Positions 1 to 6,896 are shown, counted from the stretch's first letter. The stretch: DNA of 15,268 nt from an uncultured Oscillospiraceae bacterium (GCA_900754965.1 CAAEEO010000011.1:1-15268); one strand, 5' to 3'. The notes: generated from the sequence alone by a model not told the origin. Numbers and translations: made by a program.

Positions 1-122
1 ATACCTACTCCGGCTACGGATTGTATGTCGATGACCTGGTCAAATGTGATGACGATCGCTGGCGTATCCAGACCCTGCGTCTGACCTACCGTTTGCTGGA
101 TGGAAAACTGAGACAGCAATAA
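1..122 (+). CDS. SnoaL/NTF2-like protein, C-terminal fragment (cut by window edge)
   Basis: Reading the frame that begins at base 3 gives about 39 residues ending in TAA at 120-122. It contains GYGLYVDDLVKCDDDRWRI followed by a short basic tail. A 'G.Y.D.L...DD.WRI' ending is typical of the last strands of SnoaL_4/NTF2-fold proteins (dehydratases, isomerases and small hydroxylase subunits). The gene starts upstream of the window, so its length and catalytic residues cannot be judged. It lies 31 bases before the dehydrogenase gene on the same strand, so the two are probably co-transcribed. A second, complete protein of the same fold follows two genes later, with a related 'WKIKARQY' ending. 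The fold call is fairly safe; the reaction is unknown. A dehydratase role like BaiE is inference from the neighbours. Confidence 0.6.
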   Translation, partial: TYSGYGLYVDDLVKCDDDRWRIQTLRLTYRLLDGKLRQQ

Positions 123-153
123 TGTCCTAAAAACTTCAAAAAGGAGAATCATC

Positions 154-918
154 ATGGATAGATTGAAAGATAAAGTCGCCATTATCACTGGCGCTGCCGG
201 CGGCATTTGCCATAAAGCCTCTGAACTGTTCTGCCAGGAAGGTGCAAAAGTTGTCATGGTCGATATCGACCCCGTCGTAGAAGAGTTCAGCAAAGAGATC
301 AACGCCAACGGCGGCGACACCATCGCCGTGGTGGCCGATGTTTCTCTGCGGGACACTTGGGTTCAGCTGCAGGAGACCACACTGGAGAAATATGGCCGGA
401 TTGACACCGTGGTCAACGGCGCCGCCGCATTCTCTCCCCCCACTCATGACTGGGCGTACATCACTTCCGAAATGATTTATGATGTGATGCGTGTCAACAT
501 CGACTCCATGCTCTATTCTTACCAGACCGTCCTGCGCTACATGATGAAAAACAAGATCCAGGGCAGTTTCCTGAACTTCTCTTCCTCCACCGGTCTGGCC
601 TACAACGGCAGTGCCATTCAGGGTTATCCCTTCTCCAAAGCCTGCATCAAGCTCGGCACTCAGAATATGGTCAACCAGGTCAGCAAGAAGTATGGTATCC
701 GTTTCAACTGCCTGGCTCCCAACTATGTCTGGGTTCCCAAACAGAAACAGGCATGGGATATGTACGGCGAGCACTTCAAAGAAGTTACTCCCATGCCCTA
801 CACCGGTATGCCGGAAGACGCTGCATGGGCCATCGTGTACCTGTGCTCAGACGAGGCAAAGTACATCAACGGTGTCTGCCTGCCTGTTGACGGCGGCTGG
901 TATGTTCAGAAGAGCTGA
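154..918 (+). CDS. Short-chain dehydrogenase/reductase (SDR), BaiA-like
   Basis: A 254-residue classical-length SDR, expected to oxidise or reduce a secondary alcohol/ketone with NAD(H) in the cytoplasm. The Rossmann entry is TGAAGGIC at residues 12-19. An acidic residue ends strand 2 (VDID, D37), favouring NAD over NADP. The catalytic serine is near S145, with Y158 and K162 in YPFSK, and N115 sits in the usual helix position. The C-terminal G-V-C-L-P-V-D-G-G-W is standard for the family. Two motifs deviate: the third glycine of TGxxxGxG is Cys19, and the usual NNAG is N-G-A-A (88-91). The ATG at 154 has a good AAGGAG site (141-146) seven bases upstream. Sitting between two SnoaL-like genes and before an Old Yellow Enzyme, it resembles hydroxysteroid dehydrogenases of bile acid pathways, but the substrate is not shown by sequence. 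Confidence 0.9.
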   Translation: MDRLKDKVAIITGAAGGICHKASELFCQEGAKVVMVDIDPVVEEFSKEINANGGDTIAVVADVSLRDTWVQLQETTLEKYGRIDTVVNGAAAFSPPTHDWAYITSEMIYDVMRVNIDSMLYSYQTVLRYMMKNKIQGSFLNFSSSTGLAYNGSAIQGYPFSKACIKLGTQNMVNQVSKKYGIRFNCLAPNYVWVPKQKQAWDMYGEHFKEVTPMPYTGMPEDAAWAIVYLCSDEAKYINGVCLPVDGGWYVQKS

Positions 919-940
919 GTAAATCAGCAAGTTTTCGGTA

Positions 941-947
941 AAGAAGG
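941..947 (+). promoter_or_regulatory. Ribosome binding site that sets the start of the second SnoaL gene
   Basis: AAGAAGG ends eight bases before ATG 956. A GTG codon in the same frame at 947 overlaps this site, so it would lack a ribosome site of its own. The start is therefore placed at 956, three codons inside the longest reading frame. Confidence 0.7.
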
Positions 948-955
948 TGTCTGAA

Positions 956-1465
956 ATGACTGCCTTAGACGAATTATTGGCAAAACAGGCCATCCGAGAG
1001 CAGTTATATCGATACTGCCGTAGCATGGACCGCCGAGACGATTCCCTGGGTTACAGTGTCTTTACAGAAGATTGCACCATGGACTACGGGCAGAATTTTC
1101 AAGGCTCTGCCCGTGCGTTCGTGGATTGGGCACATCAGGCCCACGATCAGGCCTATGTACAGACCACCCATCAGATCACCAATATGCTCATTAAGCTCAA
1201 CGAAACCGGAACAAGGGCGATCAGTGAAACATATCTTCACACCCTCCAACTGACGCATCCGGATCAGAAGGGGCGCATGTTTGAACTTCATGTTGCCGCG
1301 CGCTATCTTGACAAATGGGTCTGCACAGACGGACAATGGAAAATCAAGGCACGGCAATATGTCCAGGACATTTCCGAGCTGCGGCAAGTGGAGAACCCCT
1401 TTCCGCGATTCGGCGGCAGTCCCGGCCCCGACGATCCGTCTTATGCGCTCTTGGATTGGCTATAA
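956..1465 (+). CDS. SnoaL/NTF2-like family protein (putative dehydratase)
   Basis: A 169-residue protein starting MTALDELLAKQAIREQLYRY and ending ...SYALLDWL. It has the SnoaL_4 pattern: an N-terminal helix with 'IREQLYRYCRSMDRRD', a 'VFTEDCTMDYG' segment that would line the cone-shaped pocket, a central 'TTHQITNMLI' strand (the His of 'THxxxN' is a common active-site residue in this fold), and 'GQWKIKARQYVQD' near the end. The size matches single-domain enzymes such as the bile acid 7-dehydratase BaiE (about 166 residues). It lies 37 bases after the SDR and 65 bases before the flavin reductase, all on one strand. A water-eliminating role between those enzymes is reasonable but inferred. The fold also serves isomerases and non-catalytic subunits. 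Confidence 0.75.
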   Translation: MTALDELLAKQAIREQLYRYCRSMDRRDDSLGYSVFTEDCTMDYGQNFQGSARAFVDWAHQAHDQAYVQTTHQITNMLIKLNETGTRAISETYLHTLQLTHPDQKGRMFELHVAARYLDKWVCTDGQWKIKARQYVQDISELRQVENPFPRFGGSPGPDDPSYALLDWL

Positions 1466-1468
1466 AAG

Positions 1469-1491
1469 CCTCTTCCCCGCCCTTGGAGAGG
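1469..1491 (+). other. Intercistronic RNA hairpin (not a terminator)
   Basis: CCTCT-T-CC (1469-1476) can pair with GGAGAGG (1485-1491), giving seven pairs with one bulged T and an eight-base loop. It starts just after the stop of the SnoaL gene and is followed by GGCAAATAAAC with no T-run, so it is unlikely to end transcription. It could stabilise or separate the upstream messenger. This rests on pairing seen by eye only. Confidence 0.3.
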
Positions 1492-1530
1492 GGCAAATAA
1501 ACTACTACTAACGATTGAAGGAGTATCCTT

Positions 1531-3468
1531 ATGTCCTCAGCATTGACGAATCCCATTCAAATCGGAAGAATGGAATTGAAAAACCGCATGGTTATGGCTC
1601 CGATGGGAACTACCATTGGAAATATGGATCATACCACCGTAGAATATTTTGTGGAGCGCGCAAAAGGTGGCGCCGGAATGATCTTCTGCAATATCAAAGG
1701 TTCCGATTCCTTTGAATCCACTGCACATTCCATTTTCTTCTGCAAAGAAACAGAACATTTGTTCAAAGAATTGGTGGAGCGCAGTCATGCCTATGGATGT
1801 AAGGTAGGCGCACAGATTATGCCCGGTGACGGTCGAATCGGCGGCCCCAGCACCAAGTACAAAGTGCCCATCTGCGCTTCTGCCGTTCCCTGGATGCATG
1901 TTCCCAAGCTGATGTGCCACGAAATGACCATTGAGGAAATCCATCAGCTGGAAGAGGATTACCGGGAGAGTGTTGCCACCGCAGTACGCTGCGGCGCCGA
2001 CTGTGTGGAGATCCACGCATACGGCGGATATCTTACGGATCAGTTTCTGACCTCCCGCTGGAATAAGCGGACCGATGCGTATGGCGGTAGCTTGGAAAAT
2101 CGAGCCCGTTTCCTGAAGGAACTGATGGATATCTGCAAAGAAGTCGGCGGAAAGGACTTCCCTGTGATCGTCAAATTCACCCCCGATCACTATATCGACG
2201 GAGAAGGCTACCGCACCATCGATGAGGGAATTGAACTGGCAAAGCTCCTGGTTTCCTACGGTGCCGACGCACTGCATATCGATGCCGGCTGCCACGACAA
2301 CTGGTATCACGCAATGCCCCCTGCCGGTCTGCAGCAGATGACCTTGCAGTCTCGTTCCGCGAAGATTATCAAGAATTTTGTGAATGTCCCTGTACTGACT
2401 CACGGCCGTCTGGGTGATGTGCAGAAGGCAGAGGCCGCCCTGCGCAATGGTGTATGTGATGCTGTGGTGATTGGCCGCGGTCTGTTGGCAGACCCTGATC
2501 TGCCCAACAAAGTCATGGCCGGTCATCCGGAAGATATCCGCCCCTGCATTTCCTGCAACGAAGGCTGCATCGGCCGTGTCTATGCCGGACAACCCGCCAC
2601 CTGCGCATTGAATCCCCGCTGCGGTCATGAGGATGGCAGCCGGGACATTCTCCCCACGCAAAATCCCAAAAAACTTCTGGTCATCGGCGGCGGCCCAGGC
2701 GGATGCATGGCTGCGGTCTACGCAAAGCAGGCCGGTCACACTGTGGAACTCTGGGAAAAGAGCGACCACCTGGGCGGAAATGCGCTCAATGCCTGCAAAC
2801 CGTATTTCAAGGTGGATATGCACCGCATGATCCGCTATTTTGAGTATGAACTGGCCAAGAACGAAGTGCCCGTCCGCTACTACACGGAGGCAACTCCCGA
2901 AACGGTTGCAGAATTTGCACCGGATCATATCATCTGGGCCGCAGGCGGCCGGCCGATCATCCCCGGCTCTATTCCCGGTTTGGACAGTCCCAATGTTTAT
3001 CTTGCCACAGACGCACTGAGCAACTGCTGCGATGTCGGTCAGCGGGTCCTGGTCGTTGGCGGCGGTCTGGTAGGCGTCGAGGCAGCATTGCAGATGGATA
3101 TGTGGGGCAGAGATGTGACCTGCATCGACATGGCAAAGCAGATTCCCTCCGAACCCGGATTCAAAATGAACGATGAGCTGATGAAACACTATATGTCCAT
3201 CTCTCATGTGGACTTTCTCCCCAACACCAAGCTGGTCTCCGTAAAGGGCGATCTGTTCGGCTGCAATGTAACTGTTGCACAGGGGGAGGAAACCCGCGAA
3301 ATTCCCTGCGACACGGTTTTACTGGCTCTTGGTTTCCTGCCCACAGCCGATCAGGCAGAGGCGTTGCGTTCCATCGCACCGGTAACCGTAATCGGCGATG
3401 GCGCCAAACCCAGAAAAATTATCTTTGCTATTGAAGAAGCCAATGAGGCTGTTCGCAATCTTTCATAA
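1531..3468 (+). CDS. Old Yellow Enzyme/2,4-dienoyl-CoA reductase-type FMN-[4Fe-4S]-FAD oxidoreductase (BaiCD/BaiH-like)
   Basis: A 645-residue multidomain ene-reductase expected to reduce a C=C bond conjugated to a carbonyl using NAD(P)H. Residues 1-335 form the FMN TIM barrel, with IGRMELKNRMVMAPMG at the start and NKRTDAYGGSLENR at 178-191. Residues matching the FadH acid pair are present: Y167 (GGYLTDQF) and H255 (GCHDNW). A [4Fe-4S] site C339-x2-C342-x3-C346-x11-C358 follows. Then comes an FAD/NAD(P) module with IGGGPGG (about 385-391) and a second VGGGLVGVEAA (509-519). The length is normal for this family (about 640-670). ATG 1531 has AAGGAG at 1518-1523. It is last in the operon, before a strong terminator. 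Known relatives include FadH, BaiCD and BaiH, and gut 3-oxosteroid reductases; the true substrate is open. The architecture is certain. Confidence 0.9.
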   Translation: MSSALTNPIQIGRMELKNRMVMAPMGTTIGNMDHTTVEYFVERAKGGAGMIFCNIKGSDSFESTAHSIFFCKETEHLFKELVERSHAYGCKVGAQIMPGDGRIGGPSTKYKVPICASAVPWMHVPKLMCHEMTIEEIHQLEEDYRESVATAVRCGADCVEIHAYGGYLTDQFLTSRWNKRTDAYGGSLENRARFLKELMDICKEVGGKDFPVIVKFTPDHYIDGEGYRTIDEGIELAKLLVSYGADALHIDAGCHDNWYHAMPPAGLQQMTLQSRSAKIIKNFVNVPVLTHGRLGDVQKAEAALRNGVCDAVVIGRGLLADPDLPNKVMAGHPEDIRPCISCNEGCIGRVYAGQPATCALNPRCGHEDGSRDILPTQNPKKLLVIGGGPGGCMAAVYAKQAGHTVELWEKSDHLGGNALNACKPYFKVDMHRMIRYFEYELAKNEVPVRYYTEATPETVAEFAPDHIIWAAGGRPIIPGSIPGLDSPNVYLATDALSNCCDVGQRVLVVGGGLVGVEAALQMDMWGRDVTCIDMAKQIPSEPGFKMNDELMKHYMSISHVDFLPNTKLVSVKGDLFGCNVTVAQGEETREIPCDTVLLALGFLPTADQAEALRSIAPVTVIGDGAKPRKIIFAIEEANEAVRNLS

Positions 3469-3481
3469 GTTCCTACATTCC

Positions 3482-3519
3482 AAAAAACACACCCTGCCTT
3501 ACGGTAGGGTGTGTTTTTT
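3482..3519. terminator. Bidirectional intrinsic terminator between convergent genes
   Basis: AAAAAACACACCCT (3482-3495) pairs perfectly with AGGGTGTGTTTTTT (3506-3519). GCC/GGT extend the stem and TTAC forms the loop. The A-run on one side and T-run on the other make it work in both directions. It ends the + strand operon (stop at 3468) and the - strand YolD/UvrX transcript, whose TAA stop (3518-3520) lies within the terminator's flank. Confidence 0.9.
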
Positions 3520-3946
3520 ATAGCAAATCCGGAAACACGCTGCTTTCAATAGCGGACACCTCGTCGATTGGAACATAGCGCTCCCCTTCCAGAATCAGCA
3601 TACGCATGCGCAGATCGATGGTCTGCAGCACTCCCGACACGGTTTGATAGGCACCGCCGGTTTTGTGAGGATCACGCTGAAAATAAGTGATTGTCACCCG
3701 GGGGCTTTCCGAAAGATGCGCGCGTAAATACTGCAATTTGGCATCCAGTGCCGCAATTTCCGATTCATCCAGTTCCCGTCTGCTCTGGGTCCTGCGAGCC
3801 GTCTCCTGTAAAACAGCGTCATATCCGTTGAGGGCAGCAAAGGGACTGAATTGAGCCGCGCGGTCACGGATAGACATCCGAGGATGAGTCTGGGAAACAT
3901 GATGCGGCAAATGGATAATATCCTCATACTCGTAAGTTTCTATCAT
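3518..3946 (-). CDS. YolD-like protein
   Basis: A 142-residue protein of the YolD-like family, which usually accompanies a UvrX-type Y-family polymerase in Firmicutes. The family signature is plain near the N-terminus: YEDIIHLPHHVSQTHPRMS, then DRAAQFSPFAALNGYD (residues 28-43). The middle is helical and charged (ETARRTQSRRELDESEIAALDAKL), and the C-terminal half is a small beta-rich domain ending at FPDLL. The chosen ATG (3946) follows a GGAGG-rich stretch. A longer version starting at 3985 would begin directly after the polymerase stop without a clear ribosome site, so it is less likely. It lies 39 bases downstream of the polymerase. A role in translesion synthesis or its control is inferred from this association; the biochemical function is poorly defined. 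Confidence 0.85.
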   Translation of the reverse strand: MIETYEYEDIIHLPHHVSQTHPRMSIRDRAAQFSPFAALNGYDAVLQETARRTQSRRELDESEIAALDAKLQYLRAHLSESPRVTITYFQRDPHKTGGAYQTVSGVLQTIDLRMRMLILEGERYVPIDEVSAIESSVFPDLL

Positions 3947-3985
3947 TGTCCCCTCTCCTCCCTGTTTCCAGTGCTCTCTCCTCAT

Positions 3986-5503
3986 TTATGCTTTATGCCC
4001 GCCGATCCGTCCGTTCCGCTCAATGGTCGTGGCACCTTCTTCAAAATTCATCCCTTTGAGGATCGCATTTTTTCCGTACCGTTTCTGAATCTCCAGAACC
4101 GCTTTTTGTTTCCGCTTTTCTTTTTCCCGCGTCTCCGCCTGGATGGCACGCTGCTCATCGTTTTCCGAAACAGCAGCAAACAAATTCGTCTGTTCGTATA
4201 CAGTGTCCTGCTCCAGGCTGCATTCTGGTATAATATGCTCCGCCGTAACATACATTCTCCGAACCATCAATTTCGGATCGACAATTCGATCAAACAATTC
4301 CGTCACCGCACGGACGATCTCTTTCGTCGACGCACAGGGAATCTCCAAACGCACAGAACCGTGCGCTTGTTTTGGCACTTTCCTGCCATAGTGATCCGTG
4401 GTGATTGGCCCGCGGTAACTCCCATTGTTTTCAGAAAGGCTCTCTGTATCATAGCCAACCGTCAATACGATTTGATCTGTGACCAACTCCTTATCCACCA
4501 ATTCCAGAGAGAGTTGATCCGCCATTTCCCGCGCCACCAATCTGGCCTGTGGGTAAGGATACGGGTACTGCAGGACCTGCCCCGCCCCTAAACTATTGGA
4601 CTCCGGTCGATAGGCCTTGATGTCTGCAATCGTACATGGCTCCCAGCCCCAGGCATGGTCAATCAGCAGTTCCGCATTGATGCCAAAGAGCCGATAGAGC
4701 AGTTCCTCATTATAGTATGCATCCGGTTCTCCGACGGAACAACGCGCAATATCCCCCATTGTGAACAGACCGTGCTCTTCCAACTTCTTCGCATAGCCTC
4801 TTCCAACACGCCAAAAGTCTGTAAGCGGTCGATGAGACCACAATGTCCGCCGGTAAGACTGTTCATCCAACTCTGCGATCCGCACACCGTTCTCATCTTC
4901 CGGAATATGTTTGGCAACAATGTCCATTGCCACTTTACACAAAAATAAATTGGTGCCGATTCCTGCTGTGGCAGTCATTCTTGTTTCCGCATAGACCTCC
5001 CCGATCATTTTCATAGCAAATTCCCGGGCCGTCATTCCGGTAGTTGTCAGATACCGCGTGGCGTCAATAAATACTTCATCAATGGAGTAGACATGGATAT
5101 CTTCCGGAGCCACATACCGCAGATAAATCTCATATACCCAAGAGCTGATCTCCATATACCGTGCCATCTGCGGCGGTGCAACAATATATTCCAGTGACAG
5201 TTCGGGGTGCTTTGCCAATTCATCAGCATCCCAGGTCGTTCCACTGAATGTGTTTCCGGGGGCATTCCGCTGCCGTCCGGCATTGATTTCATCCACCCGC
5301 TGCACCACTTCAAACAACCTGGCCCGTCCCGGAACTCCATACACCTTCAAAGCCGGGGAGACCGCCAGACAAATCGTTTTCTCTGTTCGTGTCGGATCTG
5401 CTACCACCAGATAGGTGCTCAACGGGTTCAACCCCCGTTCCATGCATTCCACAGAGGCATAGAACGACTTCAGGTCAATGGCAATATAACAGCGATCTTC
5501 CAT
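3986..5503 (-). CDS. Y-family DNA polymerase, UvrX/UmuC type
   Basis: A 505-residue error-prone translesion polymerase. The catalytic palm motifs are clear: D10 in DLKSFYASVE (10-19), with Y15 as the likely steric gate, and S140-I-D142-E143 in YSIDEVFID. The little-finger and C-terminal parts follow (RVGRGYAKKLEEHG helix-hairpin-helix zone, then a basic tail ending RNGRIGGHKA). The length exceeds DinB (about 350-400) and fits UvrX/UmuC-like proteins. The start is placed at the ATG at 5503, with AAAGGGG eight bases upstream; an in-frame ATG at 5521 lacks a ribosome site. It forms an operon with the YolD-like gene. No LexA box of the GAAC-N4-GTTC type was seen upstream, though a 13-bp dyad overlaps a possible promoter. 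Such pairs are often on mobile DNA, but no mobility gene is present here. Confidence 0.9.
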   Translation of the reverse strand: MEDRCYIAIDLKSFYASVECMERGLNPLSTYLVVADPTRTEKTICLAVSPALKVYGVPGRARLFEVVQRVDEINAGRQRNAPGNTFSGTTWDADELAKHPELSLEYIVAPPQMARYMEISSWVYEIYLRYVAPEDIHVYSIDEVFIDATRYLTTTGMTAREFAMKMIGEVYAETRMTATAGIGTNLFLCKVAMDIVAKHIPEDENGVRIAELDEQSYRRTLWSHRPLTDFWRVGRGYAKKLEEHGLFTMGDIARCSVGEPDAYYNEELLYRLFGINAELLIDHAWGWEPCTIADIKAYRPESNSLGAGQVLQYPYPYPQARLVAREMADQLSLELVDKELVTDQIVLTVGYDTESLSENNGSYRGPITTDHYGRKVPKQAHGSVRLEIPCASTKEIVRAVTELFDRIVDPKLMVRRMYVTAEHIIPECSLEQDTVYEQTNLFAAVSENDEQRAIQAETREKEKRKQKAVLEIQKRYGKNAILKGMNFEEGATTIERNGRIGGHKA

Positions 5504-5541
5504 CGAATATGCCCCTTTCATAACAAGTATATCTGAGTCTT

Positions 5542-5570
5542 AGGATACCATCCCAACGCACGGTTTGCAA
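5542..5570 (-). promoter_or_regulatory. Possible promoter of the uvrX-yolD operon
   Basis: On the minus strand, TTGCAA (5565-5570) is separated by 17 bases from TATCCT (5542-5547). Each matches four of six consensus bases. It would give an untranslated leader of about 30 bases before the ATG at 5503. The match is modest. Confidence 0.35.
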
Positions 5571-5573
5571 CCG
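5561..5573. promoter_or_regulatory. 13-bp inverted repeat, possible operator upstream of uvrX
   Basis: CGGTT-TGC-AACCG is a perfect dyad with five-base arms. It covers the putative -35 element of the uvrX promoter, where a repressor could act. It does not match the known Gram-positive LexA site. The dyad is directly visible; its function is inference. Confidence 0.35.
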
Positions 5574-5616
5574 ATTCTTCATGCGTGCCTATATATACCA
5601 AACACCCTGGCAAGGG

Positions 5617-5651
5617 AAAACAGCGACCAGGAATGTTCCGGTCGCTGTTTT
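5617..5651. terminator. Intrinsic terminator downstream of the DUF362 gene
   Basis: AAAACAGCGACC (5617-5628) pairs with GGTCGCTGTTTT (5640-5651), with an inner GGA/TCC extension. It starts just after the DUF362 stop (5656) on the minus strand, with TTTT following the stem in that direction. The plus-strand T-run is longer, but no plus-strand gene ends here. Confidence 0.8.
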
Positions 5652-5655
5652 TTCT

Positions 5656-6777
5656 TCACTTCACCTGGATCAGTTCGTACGCCTGAACGCCAAGTCCTAA
5701 TTTTTCTGCGTGTTCCACACAGGATCTCCAGTTGGTTTCCGGGTGATTCATGTGGAAATGATCCCCTTCTTCCTGCTCGTGCTCATGTCTGTGTTCTTCC
5801 AGCACGCTCCCGGCCATCACCGGCATCCGGTTGACGGCATCAGCGCACGCCATATCCAACGCCACCGGATCATAGGAGGCAAACATCCCCACATCCGGCA
5901 CGATGGGCAAGTCATTTTCCCCATGGCAATCACAGTTCGGCGATACATCCATCACCAAGCTGATGTGGAAACTGGGCCGGCCATCCACAACCGCTTTGGC
6001 ATATTCTGCAATTTTACAATTCAAAATGTCGTTGCTCTCGTCATTGGCTGCCCGAATCGCATCCCGCGGGCACACGCCGATGCAGCGGCCGCATCCTACA
6101 CATTTATCATGGTCAATATGCACCTTATGATTTTCCATGATTGGTGCCTCATGAGCACAGATCCGCTGGCAGGCACCGCATCCTATGCAGCGGTCCTCCC
6201 GCACCCAGGGTTTTCCTGCGGAATGCATTTCCATTTTACCGGCACGGGAACCGCATCCCATTCCGAGATTCTTCAGCGCACCGCCAAACCCGGTTGACTC
6301 ATGTCCTTTGAAATGGCTCAGAGAAATAACAATATCTGCATCCATGACTGCCCGACCGATTTTGGCTGCCTGCACATAGGTTCCGCCTTCCACCGGTACC
6401 TCGACATCGTCTGTTCCCTTCAGTCCGTCTGCGATCAAAAGGTGACAACCCACAGACAGCGGGTTAAAGCCATTGGTATAGGCGCTTTCCAGGTGTTCCA
6501 AGGCATTTTTCCGTCCGCCCACATACAAGGTATTGCAATCCGTCAAAAACGGTTTTCCTCCCCTTGCTTTCACAAAGTCCACCACGACTTTTGCGTAATT
6601 GGGCCGCAGATATGCCACATTTCCCGGCTCACCAAAGTGGATTTTGATGGCCACAAATTTATTTTCAAAATCAATTTCTCCCATACCGGCAGCGGTCATC
6701 AGCCGGTCCAGCTTTTTCAGCAGGCTGTCTCCAGGATATGCCCGCAGATCCGTATAATAAACTTTTGAAGTTGCCAT
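5656..6777 (-). CDS. DUF362 domain iron-sulfur protein with twin [4Fe-4S] ferredoxin motifs
   Basis: A 373-residue soluble protein of the DUF362 family. The N-terminal part carries IKIHFGEPGN (45-53) and SHFKGHESTGFGGALKNLGMG (about 154-174), both typical of the family. A ferredoxin insert follows with C197-x2-C200-x2-C203-x3-C207 and C226-x2-C229-x2-C232-x3-C236. The C-terminal part has DVSPNCDCHGEND and MFASYDPVALDMACAD. Near the end is an acidic, His-rich stretch (HRHEHEQEEGDHFHMNH, about 329-345) that could bind a metal. The start at 6777 has AAAGGAG seven bases upstream; the frame extends 19 codons further without such a site. It has its own promoter and terminator. The biochemical role of this family is not settled; electron transfer is only implied by the clusters. 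The downstream position relative to the hydrogenase operon is suggestive, not proof of a link. Confidence 0.8.
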   Translation of the reverse strand: MATSKVYYTDLRAYPGDSLLKKLDRLMTAAGMGEIDFENKFVAIKIHFGEPGNVAYLRPNYAKVVVDFVKARGGKPFLTDCNTLYVGGRKNALEHLESAYTNGFNPLSVGCHLLIADGLKGTDDVEVPVEGGTYVQAAKIGRAVMDADIVISLSHFKGHESTGFGGALKNLGMGCGSRAGKMEMHSAGKPWVREDRCIGCGACQRICAHEAPIMENHKVHIDHDKCVGCGRCIGVCPRDAIRAANDESNDILNCKIAEYAKAVVDGRPSFHISLVMDVSPNCDCHGENDLPIVPDVGMFASYDPVALDMACADAVNRMPVMAGSVLEEHRHEHEQEEGDHFHMNHPETNWRSCVEHAEKLGLGVQAYELIQVK

Positions 6778-6810
6778 AACAAAACTCCTTTGTTCTCTCA
6801 AAGTGCTTTC

Positions 6811-6819
6811 AGTATACCA
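6811..6819 (-). promoter_or_regulatory. Extended -10 promoter of the DUF362 gene
   Basis: The minus strand reads TGGTATACT, an extended -10 (TGn-TATAAT) with one mismatch. Transcription would begin near 6804, leaving about 27 untranslated bases before the ATG at 6777. No good -35 is seen; that zone falls in the hydrogenase terminator hairpin. Confidence 0.55.
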
Positions 6820-6828
6820 TAAGACAAT

Positions 6829-6860
6829 CCCCAAATCCAGTTTTTCAACCGGATTTGGGG
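6829..6860 (-). terminator. Hairpin terminator after the hydrogenase operon
   Basis: CCCCAAATCC (6829-6838) pairs with GGATTTGGGG (6851-6860) across a 12-base loop. It lies 37 bases beyond the hydA stop. The tail on the minus strand is ATTGTCTTA, poor in T, so termination may be incomplete and allow some read-through into the DUF362 gene. A smaller hairpin, AACGC/GCGTT (6870-6886), lies between it and the hydA stop. Confidence 0.55.
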
Positions 6861-6896
6861 AATTTTCATAACGCGCATATTGCGTTGGGGAACACC

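Noticed and set aside
1537..3207. Long minus-strand open frame (about 556 codons) opposite the flavin reductase
   Set aside because: It mirrors the codon pattern of a well-identified plus-strand enzyme, has no family motifs and no ribosome site.
5521..5640. LexA box upstream of uvrX
   Set aside because: No GAAC-N4-GTTC or near variant was found; GGAACATTCC in the terminator lacks the required spacing and belongs to the hairpin.
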